Numbered from the stretch's first letter, positions 16,470-26,649 are shown. The stretch: 64,000 nt of DNA from Sphingobium sufflavum (GCF_021403115.1 NZ_JAJSSH010000002.1:248001-312000); one strand, 5' to 3'. Translations and numbers: made by a program. Notes: a model not told the origin generated them from the sequence alone.

Positions 16470-17810
16470 TCAGCTACCGTCACCGCCGCACTTCACATCC
16501 TCCGCCAGTTGCGCCGCCGCTGCCCGGTGGTGCGCCGCATAATGGCGGCTGGCGAACCAGAACATCAGTGCTGCAGGAAAGGCCAGCAGCAGCGCGATCA
16601 TCATTGCGATGCGCAGCGATCCCTCGCCATATTCGGGGCGCAAAACATCGCTCAGCGCACCGACCAGCGCCGGTCCTACGCCCATGCCGACCGCTTGCAT
16701 CACCATGAACATTGCCGCCGCCATGGTGGCCCGCGCCAAGACCGGCGGCAGGCTGACGACCAGCGACAGCAGGGGTGAGGAGAGCAGGCCACTCACGAAA
16801 AAACTGCAAGCCGATGACAGGGAAGAATATCCCAACCGGTCCGGCGAAGGCGAGGAGGGACAGGCCCGCAGCGGTCAGTACGATACAGGAGCCTAACCAG
16901 AACGGCCAGCGCATGTCGCGGCGCGAGAGATAGTCGGAGAAGGGGCCGCCGACCAGATGGCCGATCAGCGATCCTGTACCCATCGCCGCGCCCAGCGCGC
17001 CGCCGATCACGGCCGGGCTGAGGCCGTGGGTGCGTTGGAGAAAGGCGGGTATCCACCCCACCAGTCCCGACGCCAGCAAAGTTTGAAGCGTGGCGCCTGC
17101 CACCAGAAAGGGCAGGGTGCGAATCTTCACCAGCATCTTCAGCGTCACCAGCAGGCCGGGTTGCGCAAAGGACCGGGTGATGCCGTCGGCCAGCCCCTTG
17201 GCGATGTTGCGCACGGTCAGGAGGATCAGGGGGCCGAGGATGATTCCCGGCACGCCGGCGCACATCAGCACGAACCGCCAGCCGTGCTCCTCCAGCGTCC
17301 ATCCGCCAAGGCCGAGGCCCGCGGCGACACCGATCGGCGCGCCCATCAGATAGAGGGACATGGCCGATGCGCGCTGGCGCGGCGGGAACATGTCGCTGAT
17401 GAGGGCCTGCGCGGGTGCGGCGGCCCCGGCCTCGCCAAACCGACGCCGACGCGGGCCAGGAACAGTTGCACGAAGCTTTGGGCCAGACCGGAAACGGCGG
17501 TCATCACGCTCCATACGCTCACCGCCACGCCGATGACCATCTTGCGTGAGGAACGGTCGGCGAGGCGTGCGATGGGGATGCTGGCGATTACGAAAGTCAG
17601 GGCAAAGGCCATGCCGGTCAGCGCGCCGATCTGCTTGTCGCTGAGGCTGAATTCATGGCGGATCGGTTCGACCAGAATGAACAGGATTTGGCGATCTACC
17701 GCTGCTACCGCCGCGACGAAGATCAGCAGCAGCAGGACATAGCCGCGATAGGCGAGGCTTGGCGGCGCCTCCGGAGGCGATTCTCGGCTATCCCGCGTCT
17801 GTTCCTGCAT
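16470..17810 (-). pseudogene. MFS transporter, split by two frameshifts
   Basis: Major facilitator transporter, probably of the spinster-like group often found beside degradation genes. The N-terminal piece starts at 17810 (MQEQTRDSRESPP) and has DRQILFILVEPIRHEFSLSD. A one-base loss in an AAA run at 17437-17439 shifts the frame before GEAGAAAPAQAL. A one-base gain in the A6 run at 16798-16803 shifts it again before VSGLLSSPLLSLVV. Corrected, the product would be about 445 residues with 12 helices. Both lesions are in homopolymers and cancel in sign, so sequencing error is possible. Confidence 0.8.
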
Positions 17811-17996
17811 CCAGCCATCTTCCCGACTGTACGGAGTAGACGAAGCATGTGTGTCATGACCATGGAAAACTACCGTCACGGATAGTGATGGCTGCTCCTG
17901 GTGGATTACAGCCTTGCCAAATAGGAATCGTGGCGCGCCATGCTTCCTTGCACGGCGCGTCACGGAAAGGCTCAGGGCAAACTGGTAACGCTCAGG

Positions 17997-19349
17997 TCAG
18001 GCGACGCCGCGCACATAGGCGTCTACCGTACCTGCACAGCCGATCTTGTCGTCGCCTTCCAGGTCGGCATAACGCTGCACATTGTCGCGGATCGTCGGCC
18101 CCTTGTGCCCACAGGCGCAGGGACGGAAATCGATCGCGACCTTGTCGCCGGAAATCACGCCACCCCAGCGACCGTCCAGCGACAGGTCGAAGAAGGCCGC
18201 ACGCCCCTCATATTCTTGGGTCTGGTCGAGCGGCAGGAGGTTGTCACCGCTCTTGTCGAGGATCAGCGGCACCAGCCATGGCGGCAGGTGATAGCGCCCG
18301 CCCTTCTGGCACTTGGGCATGCCGGACTGGAGTTCCTGCATCGAATAATTCTGGAAATTGCGTTCGGGGCGGATGTTGAACGTGTCGAACACGAACTCCT
18401 GATAATCGTCGGGCAGCACGGCCCGCTTCAGGCCACCGCCGACATAGATGGAGTTTTCGGGGTTGAAGTCCTTGGCGCTATAGCCGCGATCCCGCACCGC
18501 CTTGGCGATCTGGTACAGGTTCGCCCACAGGCCACCGACGTGGATCTTGCTCTCGCGCGCCTTGATCAGTTCGTCGGCGGTTCGCTCCACGCCCTCCTCC
18601 AATGCCTTGGCGCGAAAGGCGGATGTTGCCTCGAAATCGGCGATGTCGCTGGGCTTGGCCGTGCCTTCCGCCATCGCCTTGCGCAGCACCACCATCTTGG
18701 TGATCGCGCCGACGGTCAGGGGCGGAATGGGGAACTCCCATGGGGCATAGTTGGGATCCTGCAACGCCTCGCGCTGGCCGACGCTGCTGTAATAGTTGCG
18801 GGGGACGGAGGCGATGGCGCCGGTGCCAAACATGCGGCGGTCCTTGGCGGGCTTGATCCCCGAACCCCAGCTATAGGCCTTGATCGTTTCCTTGCTGACC
18901 CGCTCCATGTCCTTCATCGACGCGACCAGCATGGCCGACTTGCCGGTCGTACCGCTGGAGCAGGACACGAAGAAACCATTGTCGGACAGCTTCGTCACCC
19001 AGTCGTCGACGTCGGCGGCATCCTTCACCTTGTCGACTGGCACGCGATAGGTGGAGACGGTGTCCATCCACTTGGACAGGCGGTCCCACCGTTCCTCGCG
19101 CAGCCAGTTCTCCGGATAGCTTTTGTAGGCGGTGTGGGGCAGCAGCAGCGGCACGATATCCTCAAAGCTGCGGACCTCACTGATGCCTGCTTCCGCCGCG
19201 CGATGGCCGACCAACTTGATCGCGTCCTTCCGCTCCTGGAACCGCTCGTTCATCGCCTCGATCTGAACGTCGTGCACGTCCGCATGGGGGATATTGTAGC
19301 GATCGTCCGAGTCGATCAGCTTTGTCAGTCGTTCGACAGCCTCGCCCAT
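17997..19349 (-). CDS. LuxE/PaaK-type adenylate-forming enzyme (acyl-protein synthetase-like)
   Basis: A 450-residue cytoplasmic protein of the acyl-protein synthetase (LuxE) / phenylacetate-CoA ligase superfamily. The phosphate-binding loop SCSSGTTGKSAML is near residue 130. There is a metal-binding-like FRPCACGHKGP at about 412-422, as in PaaK-type enzymes. It would activate a carboxylic acid as acyl-AMP. The start at 19349 has AAGGAA upstream, and the divergent TetR gene shares a 121-base promoter region with a palindrome. The acid is unknown. Confidence 0.75.
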   Translation of the reverse strand: MGEAVERLTKLIDSDDRYNIPHADVHDVQIEAMNERFQERKDAIKLVGHRAAEAGISEVRSFEDIVPLLLPHTAYKSYPENWLREERWDRLSKWMDTVSTYRVPVDKVKDAADVDDWVTKLSDNGFFVSCSSGTTGKSAMLVASMKDMERVSKETIKAYSWGSGIKPAKDRRMFGTGAIASVPRNYYSSVGQREALQDPNYAPWEFPIPPLTVGAITKMVVLRKAMAEGTAKPSDIADFEATSAFRAKALEEGVERTADELIKARESKIHVGGLWANLYQIAKAVRDRGYSAKDFNPENSIYVGGGLKRAVLPDDYQEFVFDTFNIRPERNFQNYSMQELQSGMPKCQKGGRYHLPPWLVPLILDKSGDNLLPLDQTQEYEGRAAFFDLSLDGRWGGVISGDKVAIDFRPCACGHKGPTIRDNVQRYADLEGDDKIGCAGTVDAYVRGVA

Positions 19350-19392
19350 GATATTTTTTCCTTTAACTCGTGCCTTGCCGGCCTATAATAAT

Positions 19393-19408
19393 GAAACCGA
19401 TACGTTTC
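19393..19408. promoter_or_regulatory. Palindromic TetR operator candidate
   Basis: GAAAC at 19393-19397 and GTTTC at 19404-19408 form an inverted repeat with a six-base spacer, between the divergent LuxE-like gene and tetR gene. TATA-rich sequence beside it (19384-19389) could be a -10 element. Local autoregulation by the TetR protein is inferred. Confidence 0.55.
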
Positions 19409-19470
19409 GTTATCTTTGATTCGGTCCGAAAGGCAAGAAAATTCTGCGCGACGATTCCCCCGATGCCGCC

Positions 19471-20112
19471 TTGGCCTCTCCCCCCGCCCGGTCCCGCCTA
19501 GGTCGCCCGACGCGGGAGGAGGCGGAACAGCGCCATGCCGACATGCTGGAGACGGCGCTCGACATGTTTCTGGAAAAAGGCTTCGAGCAGACGACCATAG
19601 AAGCCATTGCTACTGCGCTGGGCATGACCAAGCGCACCATTTACGCGCGCTATGAGGACAAGGCCGCGCTGTTCAAGGCTGCGGTGCAGCAAGCCATCGA
19701 ACGCTGGATCATGCCGCAGGACCAACTGGAGGCGCTGACCGAGAAAAGCCTAGAGGAGGCCTTGCTCGCCATTGCCCGCCTGCGCGTGGCCCATGTGCTG
19801 ACGCCGCAGGGGCTGAAGATGCAGCGTATCCTGACAGCCGAAGCCTACCGCTTTCCGGAGATTTTCGCGTCTGCCTATGATCAGGGCAGCAAGCCGGTCA
19901 TCGCCTTCCTGTCCGGACTGCTGCAACGCCATCATGACATGGGCGCAATCCATGTGCCGCGACCGTTCATGGCGGCAACGGTCTTTCTGGGCATGGTGGT
20001 CGGCGGTCCGACTCGCACCATCGCCCTCGGCGCCAAATTCGACCCGCAGGATGTGGAGGACCGGTTGACCTTCAGCGTCTCCCTGTTCCTCGACGGGGTA
20101 AGGTCGCGCTGA
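19471..20112 (+). CDS. TetR/AcrR family transcriptional regulator
   Basis: A 213-residue repressor-type protein. The N-terminal TetR helix-turn-helix is at about residues 23-70 (ALDMFLEKGFEQTTIEAIA, then MTKRTIYARYEDKAALF). The C-terminal ligand domain begins near residue 80 and resembles the AefR-like type (RILTAEAYRFPEIF). The first available start is TTG at 19471; no ATG with a ribosome site was found upstream, so the start is uncertain. It probably controls the divergent LuxE-like gene. Confidence 0.85.
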   Translation: MASPPARSRLGRPTREEAEQRHADMLETALDMFLEKGFEQTTIEAIATALGMTKRTIYARYEDKAALFKAAVQQAIERWIMPQDQLEALTEKSLEEALLAIARLRVAHVLTPQGLKMQRILTAEAYRFPEIFASAYDQGSKPVIAFLSGLLQRHHDMGAIHVPRPFMAATVFLGMVVGGPTRTIALGAKFDPQDVEDRLTFSVSLFLDGVRSR

Positions 20113-20336
20113 AACCATGCGGAACAGGCCCGTGCCATGGTCCCGGCGAAGAGGGATGCGGGCGGGCCACAGGGACAAGAAAATTGGGATAAGAGAGTGA
20201 GGATGCGGGTGGACGACGCAACAGCAAGGGGCGCTGTCGGCCGCACCGCCACCGCGCGCCCTCCCCGCTACCGTGCAGCGCCGCGCCATTCTCGCGTTCC
20301 AGACTATCGACACAATATAATCCGTCAGGAGAGAAC

Positions 20337-21236
20337 ATGACCCAGAATCGACCCGTCGCCGTCATTACCGGCGCCAGTTCCGGCATCGGCAAGGCCACCG
20401 CCAGGGCGCTGCTCCAGCAGGACTGGCACGTCATCGCCCATGGCCGCGATCCCGCTCGCACCGACGCCGCCGCCGAGGAATTGCGCGCTTCCGCCGCACC
20501 CCAGGCGCGGCTCGACATGGTGCGAGGCGATCTTGCCCTGCTCTCCGACACGGCGCGGCTGGCGGACGAAATTGCGGGACTGACACCGCGGGTTCATGTC
20601 CTGCTGAACAATGCGGGCGGCACGCGCGCGGACCTTTTCATCACGCCGGAGGGGAATGAGGCGACCTTTGCGGGCAATCATCTCGGCCATTTCCTGCTGA
20701 CCGATCGACTGTTGCCCTTGTTGCGCAAGGCGGCCGCGGAGAGCGCGCCCGGCACGGTGCGGATCGTCAACACCAGTTCGGCGGGGCATCTCGCGTCCCC
20801 GCCGATCGACTGGGACGATCTGCAATATACCCGCGACTGGCAGTCCGGGCGGGTCTATTGTCTCGTCAAGCTCTACAATGTGCTGTTCGCCAATGAACTG
20901 GCCCGGCGGCTGGCGGCGGACGGCATCGTCGCCAATTCCATCCACCCCGGCACCATCGGCAGCAATTTCGCCAATCACTGCGAACCGGGCATGAAAGCCT
21001 ATATGGAGAGCCAGGATCTGCGCTCCCCGGAGGAAGGGGCGGATACGCTCATCTGGCTGGCCACTGCGTGCGAAGCTGGCAACAAGACCGGCCTCTATTT
21101 CCATAAGCGTGAAGTTAGCCCGGTTTCCGAACAGGCGGCGGATGCCGATGCAGCGCGGCGGTTGTGGGATGAGAGCGAGGCTCTGCTCGCCAAGGCAGGC
21201 TATCCCGCTAAGGCGACGGCGTCCCAGCCCTCATAG
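20337..21236 (+). CDS. Short-chain dehydrogenase/reductase
   Basis: NAD(P)-dependent oxidoreductase, 299 residues. The Rossmann motif TGASSGIG is at residues 12-19, followed by NNAGG, Ser in NTSSAG, and the catalytic YCLVK pair. A long C-terminal region is seen as in retinol-dehydrogenase-like SDRs. ATG at 20337 has a strong AGGAGAG site. It stands 224 bases downstream of tetR. The substrate is unknown; neighbours suggest lipid or terpenoid oxidation. Confidence 0.88.
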   Translation: MTQNRPVAVITGASSGIGKATARALLQQDWHVIAHGRDPARTDAAAEELRASAAPQARLDMVRGDLALLSDTARLADEIAGLTPRVHVLLNNAGGTRADLFITPEGNEATFAGNHLGHFLLTDRLLPLLRKAAAESAPGTVRIVNTSSAGHLASPPIDWDDLQYTRDWQSGRVYCLVKLYNVLFANELARRLAADGIVANSIHPGTIGSNFANHCEPGMKAYMESQDLRSPEEGADTLIWLATACEAGNKTGLYFHKREVSPVSEQAADADAARRLWDESEALLAKAGYPAKATASQPS

Positions 21237-21241
21237 ATGTC

Positions 21242-21601
21242 TCAATCCTCGTAGATGAAGGTGACATGCGGCGAGGTGGGGATGGCCTGACAGGTCAGAA
21301 TATAGCCATCGGCTCTCTCTTCCTCGCTCAGCACGTTATTTTCGATCATGGTGGCGGTGCCCTTGGTCACGCGCGCGATGCAAGTGGCGCAGGCCCCGCC
21401 CAAACAGGAAAAGGGTGGATTGACCCCTGCGTCCAGCGCCATGCCAAGGAGCGCAGCGCCCGGATCATAGACCATGTCCACGGTCTGGCCGCGCCTGATG
21501 ATGGTGAGGGTGATGGGTGCATCGCCAATCGTCATGGCTGTGCCATCGTCCAGCGGAAAGCCATCGTCAAGGGCATAGCCGTATGGGGTCTGGTCCCACA
21601 T
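21242..21601 (-). CDS. 2Fe-2S plant-type ferredoxin
   Basis: Small electron carrier, about 119 residues from ATG at 21601 (MWDQTPYGY). Four cysteines in C-x4-C-x2-C-x29-C spacing (about residues 66, 71, 74 and 104; CLGGACATC then LTC) bind the plant-type cluster. The frame is open to an ATG at 21643, which would share its start bases with the divergent lyase. An ATG at 21535 (MTIGDAPIT) would give the usual 97-residue domain. It may serve an oxygenase encoded elsewhere. Confidence 0.78.
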   Translation of the reverse strand: MWDQTPYGYALDDGFPLDDGTAMTIGDAPITLTIIRRGQTVDMVYDPGAALLGMALDAGVNPPFSCLGGACATCIARVTKGTATMIENNVLSEEERADGYILTCQAIPTSPHVTFIYED

Positions 21602-21641
21602 CGCCGCGAACGCTAAGGCCAGCGCAACAGGAGACTTCGCC

Positions 21642-22514
21642 ATGATCGCCCCCGACCGTCCGCGCCGCAGCGCGCTCTACCTCCCCGCCTCCAATGCCAA
21701 AGCGATCGCCAAGGCACGCACCCTGCCCGCCGATGTCGTCATCCTCGATCTGGAGGATGCCGTCGCGCCGGAAGCGAAGGCGGAGGCCCGCGCCGCTGCC
21801 GTAGCCGCTGTGCGAGAAGGTGGCTTTGGCGACCGGGAAGTGGTGATCCGTGTCAATGGCCGGGCGACCGAATGGGGAGCGGACGACCTTACGGCTGTCG
21901 CGACGTCCGGGGCAGATGCGATATTGGTGCCCAAGGTCGACGGGCCGGAGGATATTGCGGCCTATGATGCTGCCCTGTCCACCGAGCCTGTGGCGACCCA
22001 GCTTTGGGCTATGATCGAGACATGTGCCTCTGTCAGCAAATTGTCAGAGATTGCAGCCAGCGCCGCGACGACACGCCTGTCGCTTTTTGTCATGGGCACC
22101 AATGACCTTGCAAAAGAGATGTGCGCTCGTCTCACCCCGGAACGCACGCCCTTCCTGCCGATCCTGAGCCTGGCCGTTGCCGCTGCCCGTGCGCATGGCG
22201 TGGCGCTGCTCGATGGTGTGTGCAACGAGTTTCGTGATTGCGATATCTTCCGCGCGGAAGCGGAGCAGGGCCTGCTGTTCGGTTTTGATGGCAAGACCGT
22301 GATTCACCCCGACCAGATCACGCCCTGCAATGGGGTCTTCTCTCCCAGTGAAGAGGAACTGCGCTGGGCCGATGCGGTAATTCATGCCTTCACCTTGCCC
22401 GACAATGCGGGAAAGGGAGTAATCAAGGTGGAGGGGAAGATGGTGGAACTTCTCCACCTTGATCAGGCGAAGCGGCTCACCGCCGTGGCTGCACAGATTG
22501 CTGCGCGAGGGTAG
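21642..22514 (+). CDS. CitE-like CoA ester lyase (HpcH/HpaI aldolase family)
   Basis: A 290-residue TIM-barrel enzyme of the citrate lyase beta-subunit-like group. RRSALYLPASNAKAIAKA starts the barrel. Metal-binding acids lie in ILDLEDAVAPEAK and in the MIETCASV segment. GFDGKTVIHPDQI ends the motif set. Such enzymes cleave or hydrolyse malyl-, methylmalyl- or citramalyl-CoA. AGGAG precedes ATG at 21642. It stands alone, without citrate lyase alpha or gamma genes, so a catabolic or CoA-ester detoxifying role is more likely. Confidence 0.88.
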   Translation: MIAPDRPRRSALYLPASNAKAIAKARTLPADVVILDLEDAVAPEAKAEARAAAVAAVREGGFGDREVVIRVNGRATEWGADDLTAVATSGADAILVPKVDGPEDIAAYDAALSTEPVATQLWAMIETCASVSKLSEIAASAATTRLSLFVMGTNDLAKEMCARLTPERTPFLPILSLAVAAARAHGVALLDGVCNEFRDCDIFRAEAEQGLLFGFDGKTVIHPDQITPCNGVFSPSEEELRWADAVIHAFTLPDNAGKGVIKVEGKMVELLHLDQAKRLTAVAAQIAARG

Positions 22515-22621
22515 GTAAGGTTGGCGGATGGGTGAACGGACCTACGCAATTGTGGGCACCGTCCATCCAGCCTCCAAATCAGTACCAAAGCCGAATCCCG
22601 TCCACGAGGATATCCTATCGC

Positions 22622-23839
22622 CTAGTAGAAAATCCCGCCCTTCATCACCTTGCGTACGCGGCCTTGCACGGGCAGGCCGTGGAAGGGTGTGTTACCCGCA
22701 GCTGCCGCCATCTTGCGCGAGTCCACGCGCCAGGGCGTTTCGGGGTCGATGAAGATAATGTCCGCAGGTGCGCCGGGGGTCAGGCTGCCCGCGTCCAGCC
22801 CCAGTAGTCGCGCCGGATTGGCCGCCAGCAGCCGCATCAGTGCGGGCAGGGTCAGTTGTCCTTCCCGCACCAGATTGAGGGAGAGGGCGAGCAAGGTCTC
22901 AGCGCCCGCCATGCCCGGCGCGGCATCCTCGAACGGCAGGCGCTTGTCCTCCGGTCCGCGTGGGTCGTGGCTGGAAGTGATGACGTCCACTGTCCCGTCC
23001 GCCACCGCCGCAATGGTTGCCTGTCGGTCGCTTTCCGACCGTAGCGGCGGGGACAGGCGGGCGAAGGTGCGGAAGTCGCTGACCGCCGCGTCGCTCAGGA
23101 ACAGATAGGCCGGGCTGGTGCCGCAGGTGATAGCTAGCCCGTCCGCCTTGGCTGCGCGGATCAGGGCGAAACCCTCCGCGGTCGTGACCAGCCGGAAGTG
23201 CAATCGTGCGCCGGATATGCGGGCCAGAGCAATGTCGCGGGTTATCGCGATAGCTTCGGCGCAGGATGGCGCGGCGGGAAGGCCAAGGCGCGTCGCCGTT
23301 TCCCCTTCGGTTGCGATGGTCCCGGCGGTCAGCCCGGCATCTTCTGCATGGGTGACGACGGTCAGGTCGAGCGCGGCGGCATAGCGCAGCACTCGCAGCA
23401 TCACGCCCGCATCAGCAATGGCGGCGCGGCCGGTGGCTACGCCGCGCGCGCCCGCTGCCTTCATCATTGCGATTTCGGCCAGATCCTTGCCCGCCAGCCC
23501 ACGCGTGGCAGCGGCCAGGGGGTGGACCCAGAAGTCCGGTTTGCCGCCGCGCCCGGCGTGCTGGACCAGACCGGGATCGTCCAGCGTCGGGGACGTGTCG
23601 GGCATCAGTGCGGCACGGGTGATGCCACCGAAGTGGAAGGCGGGCTTGTCCGTCTTGAACACACCCAGATCGATGATGCCGGGCGCGACGACCAAGCCCG
23701 CAGCGTCGATCCGTTCCGCGTTGACGGGTATAGTGGCGGGATTCACTGCCTCTATCACCGTATCGCGGATCAGCAGCGTGCCATCTATGATGATGTCAGC
23801 GGCCGGATCGCACAGCCGCGCATTTTCAATAGCGATCAT
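22622..23839 (-). CDS. Dihydroorotase-like protein lacking the metal motif (PyrC')
   Basis: Homologue of dihydroorotase, about 405 residues, but the metal-binding HxH after PGIIDL is replaced by GVF, and TDHAPH near the end is SSHDPR. It is therefore expected to be catalytically inactive. Such proteins next to pyrB support assembly or activity of aspartate carbamoyltransferase in other bacteria (established for PyrB-PyrC' complexes). The start is ATG at 23839 or 23845; AGGATGG favours 23839. It overlaps the pyrB end. An active dihydroorotase must be elsewhere. Confidence 0.85.
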   Translation of the reverse strand: MIAIENARLCDPAADIIIDGTLLIRDTVIEAVNPATIPVNAERIDAAGLVVAPGIIDLGVFKTDKPAFHFGGITRAALMPDTSPTLDDPGLVQHAGRGGKPDFWVHPLAAATRGLAGKDLAEIAMMKAAGARGVATGRAAIADAGVMLRVLRYAAALDLTVVTHAEDAGLTAGTIATEGETATRLGLPAAPSCAEAIAITRDIALARISGARLHFRLVTTAEGFALIRAAKADGLAITCGTSPAYLFLSDAAVSDFRTFARLSPPLRSESDRQATIAAVADGTVDVITSSHDPRGPEDKRLPFEDAAPGMAGAETLLALSLNLVREGQLTLPALMRLLAANPARLLGLDAGSLTPGAPADIIFIDPETPWRVDSRKMAAAAGNTPFHGLPVQGRVRKVMKGGIFY

Positions 23840-24798
23840 GCCCATCCTGCTACTCCCCGTGACCGCCGTGTCAGCACGTCGAGGCAGGCCATGCGCATGG
23901 CGACCCCCATTTCCACCTGTTCGGTAATCGCCGATTTTTCGGGATGATCCGCGACACTGCTCAATATCTCCACGCCCCGGTTCATCGGGCCGGGATGCAT
24001 GACCAGCGCATCCGGCTTGGCTAGTGCCAGCCGTTCCGGCGTTAGCCCATAGAGCGCATGATATTCGCGGCTGGAGGGGATGAAGGCACCATCCATCCGT
24101 TCATTCTGGAGGCGCAGCATCATTATGACGTCGGCATCGCGCAGCGCGGCGTTGAAGTCATGGAAGGGTGCTACCCGATAACGTTCGATCTCGGCCGGCA
24201 TCAGCGTTGGCGGCGCGACCACCCGGACCTGCGCGCCGAGCGCAGTTAGGCACAACATGTTGGACCGTGCGACCCGGCTGTGCAGCACATCGCCGCAGAT
24301 GGTGACGATCTGGCCCTCCACGCTGCCCTTGCGAGTGCGGATGGTGAGAGCGTCGAGTAGCGCCTGAGTCGGATGCTCATGCCGACCGTCGCCCGCGTTG
24401 AGCACGGGACAGTCGACCCGGTCGGCGATCAGGCGGACTGCGCCCGACGATTGGTGACGGATCACGATCACGTCGGCACGCATGGCGTTGAGCGTGACGG
24501 CGGTGTCGATCAGCGTCTCGCCCTTTTTCACGCTCGACTGGGCGGCATGCATGTTGATGACATCCGCGCCCAGCCGCTTACCTGCAATCTCGAAGGACAG
24601 GAGCGTGCGCGTGCTGTTCTCGAAAAAGGCGTTGATCTGGGTCAAACCCTCCAGACGCCCGTCATGTTTGCGGCTGGCGGCGCGATTGAGGGCGACCCAA
24701 TGCTCAGCCTCGTCAAGCAGATATCGGATTTCATGCGGGGCAAGGCCTGCGATACCGAGCAGGTGCCGGTGCGGAAAGGGTGTGGATGGCGATGTCAT
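23836..24798 (-). CDS. pyrB: Aspartate carbamoyltransferase catalytic chain
   Basis: Makes N-carbamoyl-aspartate from carbamoyl phosphate and aspartate in pyrimidine synthesis. The 320-residue chain has the carbamoyl-phosphate loop FFENSTRTL, then [33 protein letters not shown] and the C-terminal [10 protein letters not shown]. The start at 24798 ([12 protein letters not shown]) gives the normal length; longer frames to 24960 have no support. No pyrI regulatory gene is adjacent; the overlapping dihydroorotase-like gene is the probable partner. Confidence 0.95.
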   Translation of the reverse strand: MTSPSTPFPHRHLLGIAGLAPHEIRYLLDEAEHWVALNRAASRKHDGRLEGLTQINAFFENSTRTLLSFEIAGKRLGADVINMHAAQSSVKKGETLIDTAVTLNAMRADVIVIRHQSSGAVRLIADRVDCPVLNAGDGRHEHPTQALLDALTIRTRKGSVEGQIVTICGDVLHSRVARSNMLCLTALGAQVRVVAPPTLMPAEIERYRVAPFHDFNAALRDADVIMMLRLQNERMDGAFIPSSREYHALYGLTPERLALAKPDALVMHPGPMNRGVEILSSVADHPEKSAITEQVEMGVAMRMACLDVLTRRSRGVAGWA

Positions 24799-25066
24799 TA
24801 AAGCCGCTCGATAGCCGAGGCATCGCTGCGGGGCAAGGGCAGGGCAAGGGGTTTTGGCAGGGCGCACGGCGCTGTCGGGCCAACGGCTATTGCGTCGCCG
24901 AAGAGCGCGGCGGCCATGGGATCGAGCTTGCACCGGGATTACCCGACGAACATGGGCCAATGTCCTTGGCGACTTAAGTTGTTCCTATGTCTGCCGGGAA
25001 TTCATCCGCACGGTTTCTCGATCGGGTTTCAATACAGCAATGACATCCGTTGGCCGAATAGGTTGG

Positions 25067-25999
25067 TTATGTGGATGCTGCGCGGAAAATCGACCAGCCG
25101 GTCTCCTCCGCCAGCATCTGTAACGCCAGCGTGCCCAGCTTCGAATTTCCATTCTCGTTCAAACCGGGCGACCATACAGCGATGCTCGCGCGGCCCGGTA
25201 CGACCGCCAATATGCCGCCGCCGACGCCGGACTTGCCCGGTATGCCGATGCGGAAGGCGAAATCGCCGCTCGCATCATAATGGCCGCAGGTCAGCATAAG
25301 CGCGTTGATGCGCCGTGCTCGCGCCGGGGAGATGACCCGTCCTTGTTCCGGCAATCGCCCGTCCAGCATCAGGAACCGGCCCGCCTGCGCCAGTTGTGTG
25401 GCGGACAGGGCGAGGGCACACTGGTGAAAATACACTCCCAGCACCAGATCGACCGCATGACGCAAATTGCCGAACGCTCGCATGTAATTGGCTAGCGCCA
25501 TGTTGCGAAAGCCGGTGTCCTGCTCGCCCTTTGCAATATCTTCGTCGATGAAGATGCTGTCGTCATCCGCCAGGAAACGCACGAAACGGAGCATTTCGCC
25601 GATCGCTTCGCGCGGCTGGTGGTTGCCCAAATTCACGTCTGCCACCACGATGGCGCCAGCATTGATGAAAGGGTTACGCGGGATGCCCTTCTCTGCCTCC
25701 AATTGTACGATGGAGTTGAAGGCGCTGCCCGACGGTTCGCGCCCGACCCGCTGCCAGAGCTGGTCACCAACCTTGCCCAGCGCCAGTGTCAGCGCGAAGA
25801 CCTTTGATATGGATTGGATGGAGAATGGCGTGTCGGCATCCCCGCTCGCCACTTGAGTTCCGTCCGCGAGCGTGATGGCCAGACCAAACCGTGCCGGGTC
25901 GATCCGGGCGAGGCCGGGAATATAGGTGGCGACGTCGCCCCGATCCTCTTCAGCGGAGATCCTGCCCCTGATTCTGTCGATGAGTGCCTGCAGATCCAT
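25067..25999 (-). CDS. glsA: Glutaminase A
   Basis: Hydrolyses glutamine to glutamate and ammonia in the cytoplasm. The 310-residue protein of the serine-dependent glutaminase family has nucleophile motif SIQSISKVF, followed by [18 protein letters not shown] and [12 protein letters not shown]. The start at 25999 (MDLQALI) gives the family's usual length. Upstream in-frame codons to 26128 belong to leader sequence. It stands between pyrB and a small stress membrane protein without evident operon linkage. Confidence 0.93.
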   Translation of the reverse strand: MDLQALIDRIRGRISAEEDRGDVATYIPGLARIDPARFGLAITLADGTQVASGDADTPFSIQSISKVFALTLALGKVGDQLWQRVGREPSGSAFNSIVQLEAEKGIPRNPFINAGAIVVADVNLGNHQPREAIGEMLRFVRFLADDDSIFIDEDIAKGEQDTGFRNMALANYMRAFGNLRHAVDLVLGVYFHQCALALSATQLAQAGRFLMLDGRLPEQGRVISPARARRINALMLTCGHYDASGDFAFRIGIPGKSGVGGGILAVVPGRASIAVWSPGLNENGNSKLGTLALQMLAEETGWSIFRAAST

Positions 26000-26157
26000 A
26001 GGTGCCTTTTCCCGGCTGTCCGTCCTGTTCCATATCCATGCCCACCGATTTTGCACAGCGTTGTGGCGTGGGAACCCTTCATCCCCATCGCGTGTTTGAA
26101 GCCACAGGACAGGAGGGCCGCCGGACATGGCGGAATCCTCAAGAGATGGAGGACGGC

Positions 26158-26415
26158 ATGGGACTTATTCTTTGGCTTATCATCGGCGGTGTCATCGGCT
26201 GGCTGGCCAGCATCATCATGCGGACTGACGCACAGCAGGGTATATTCCTGAATATCGTCGTCGGCGTGGTTGGTGCCTTTATCGGCGGCCTTCTTTTTTC
26301 CGGTGGCAATATCAATAATGCGCCCTTGACGATCACGTCCTTCTTGGTGTCGCTGGTCGGTGCGGTCATACTTCTGGCCATCGTCAATCTGGTGCGTCGC
26401 GGTTCGTTGCGCTGA
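26158..26415 (+). CDS. GlsB/YeaQ/YmgE family small membrane protein
   Basis: An 85-residue inner-membrane protein with three hydrophobic helices (about 3-20, 30-49 and 60-78) and Gly-rich repeats: [14 protein letters not shown], then [14 protein letters not shown]. This is the pattern of the transglycosylase-associated/YeaQ family linked to stress responses. ATG at 26158 has GGAGG five bases upstream. A clear terminator follows at 26450. Confidence 0.85.
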   Translation: MGLILWLIIGGVIGWLASIIMRTDAQQGIFLNIVVGVVGAFIGGLLFSGGNINNAPLTITSFLVSLVGAVILLAIVNLVRRGSLR

Positions 26416-26449
26416 GACCAGCCTGCCAGACATGTTTGGCGACAATATC

Positions 26450-26478
26450 GCCCGGCCGGGAAACTGGCCGGGCGTTTT
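26450..26478 (+). terminator. Rho-independent terminator after the YeaQ-type gene
   Basis: CCCGGCC at 26451-26457 pairs with GGCCGGG at 26466-26472, loop of eight bases, followed by CG and TTTT at 26475-26478. It lies 35 bases beyond the stop codon. Confidence 0.75.
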
Positions 26479-26649
26479 GCTTACTGGTATTGGATATTAA
26501 CCAGGTTTAAGGGATGGATCGGCACTGATATGAACGGACCGATAATCGTGCAGTTTTTGCACAAGCGAAATAAACGGCTTGAGCGAAGTGCTGTGCAAGG
26601 ATAATACAGTGCCGGTTAAACGGCGCCATGCGCGACAGGCTTCAGGCAT

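Noticed and set aside
17346..17963. A separate 205-residue protein starting at 17963
   Set aside because: It is the N-terminal part of the frameshifted MFS transporter plus leader sequence; the true start is near 17810.
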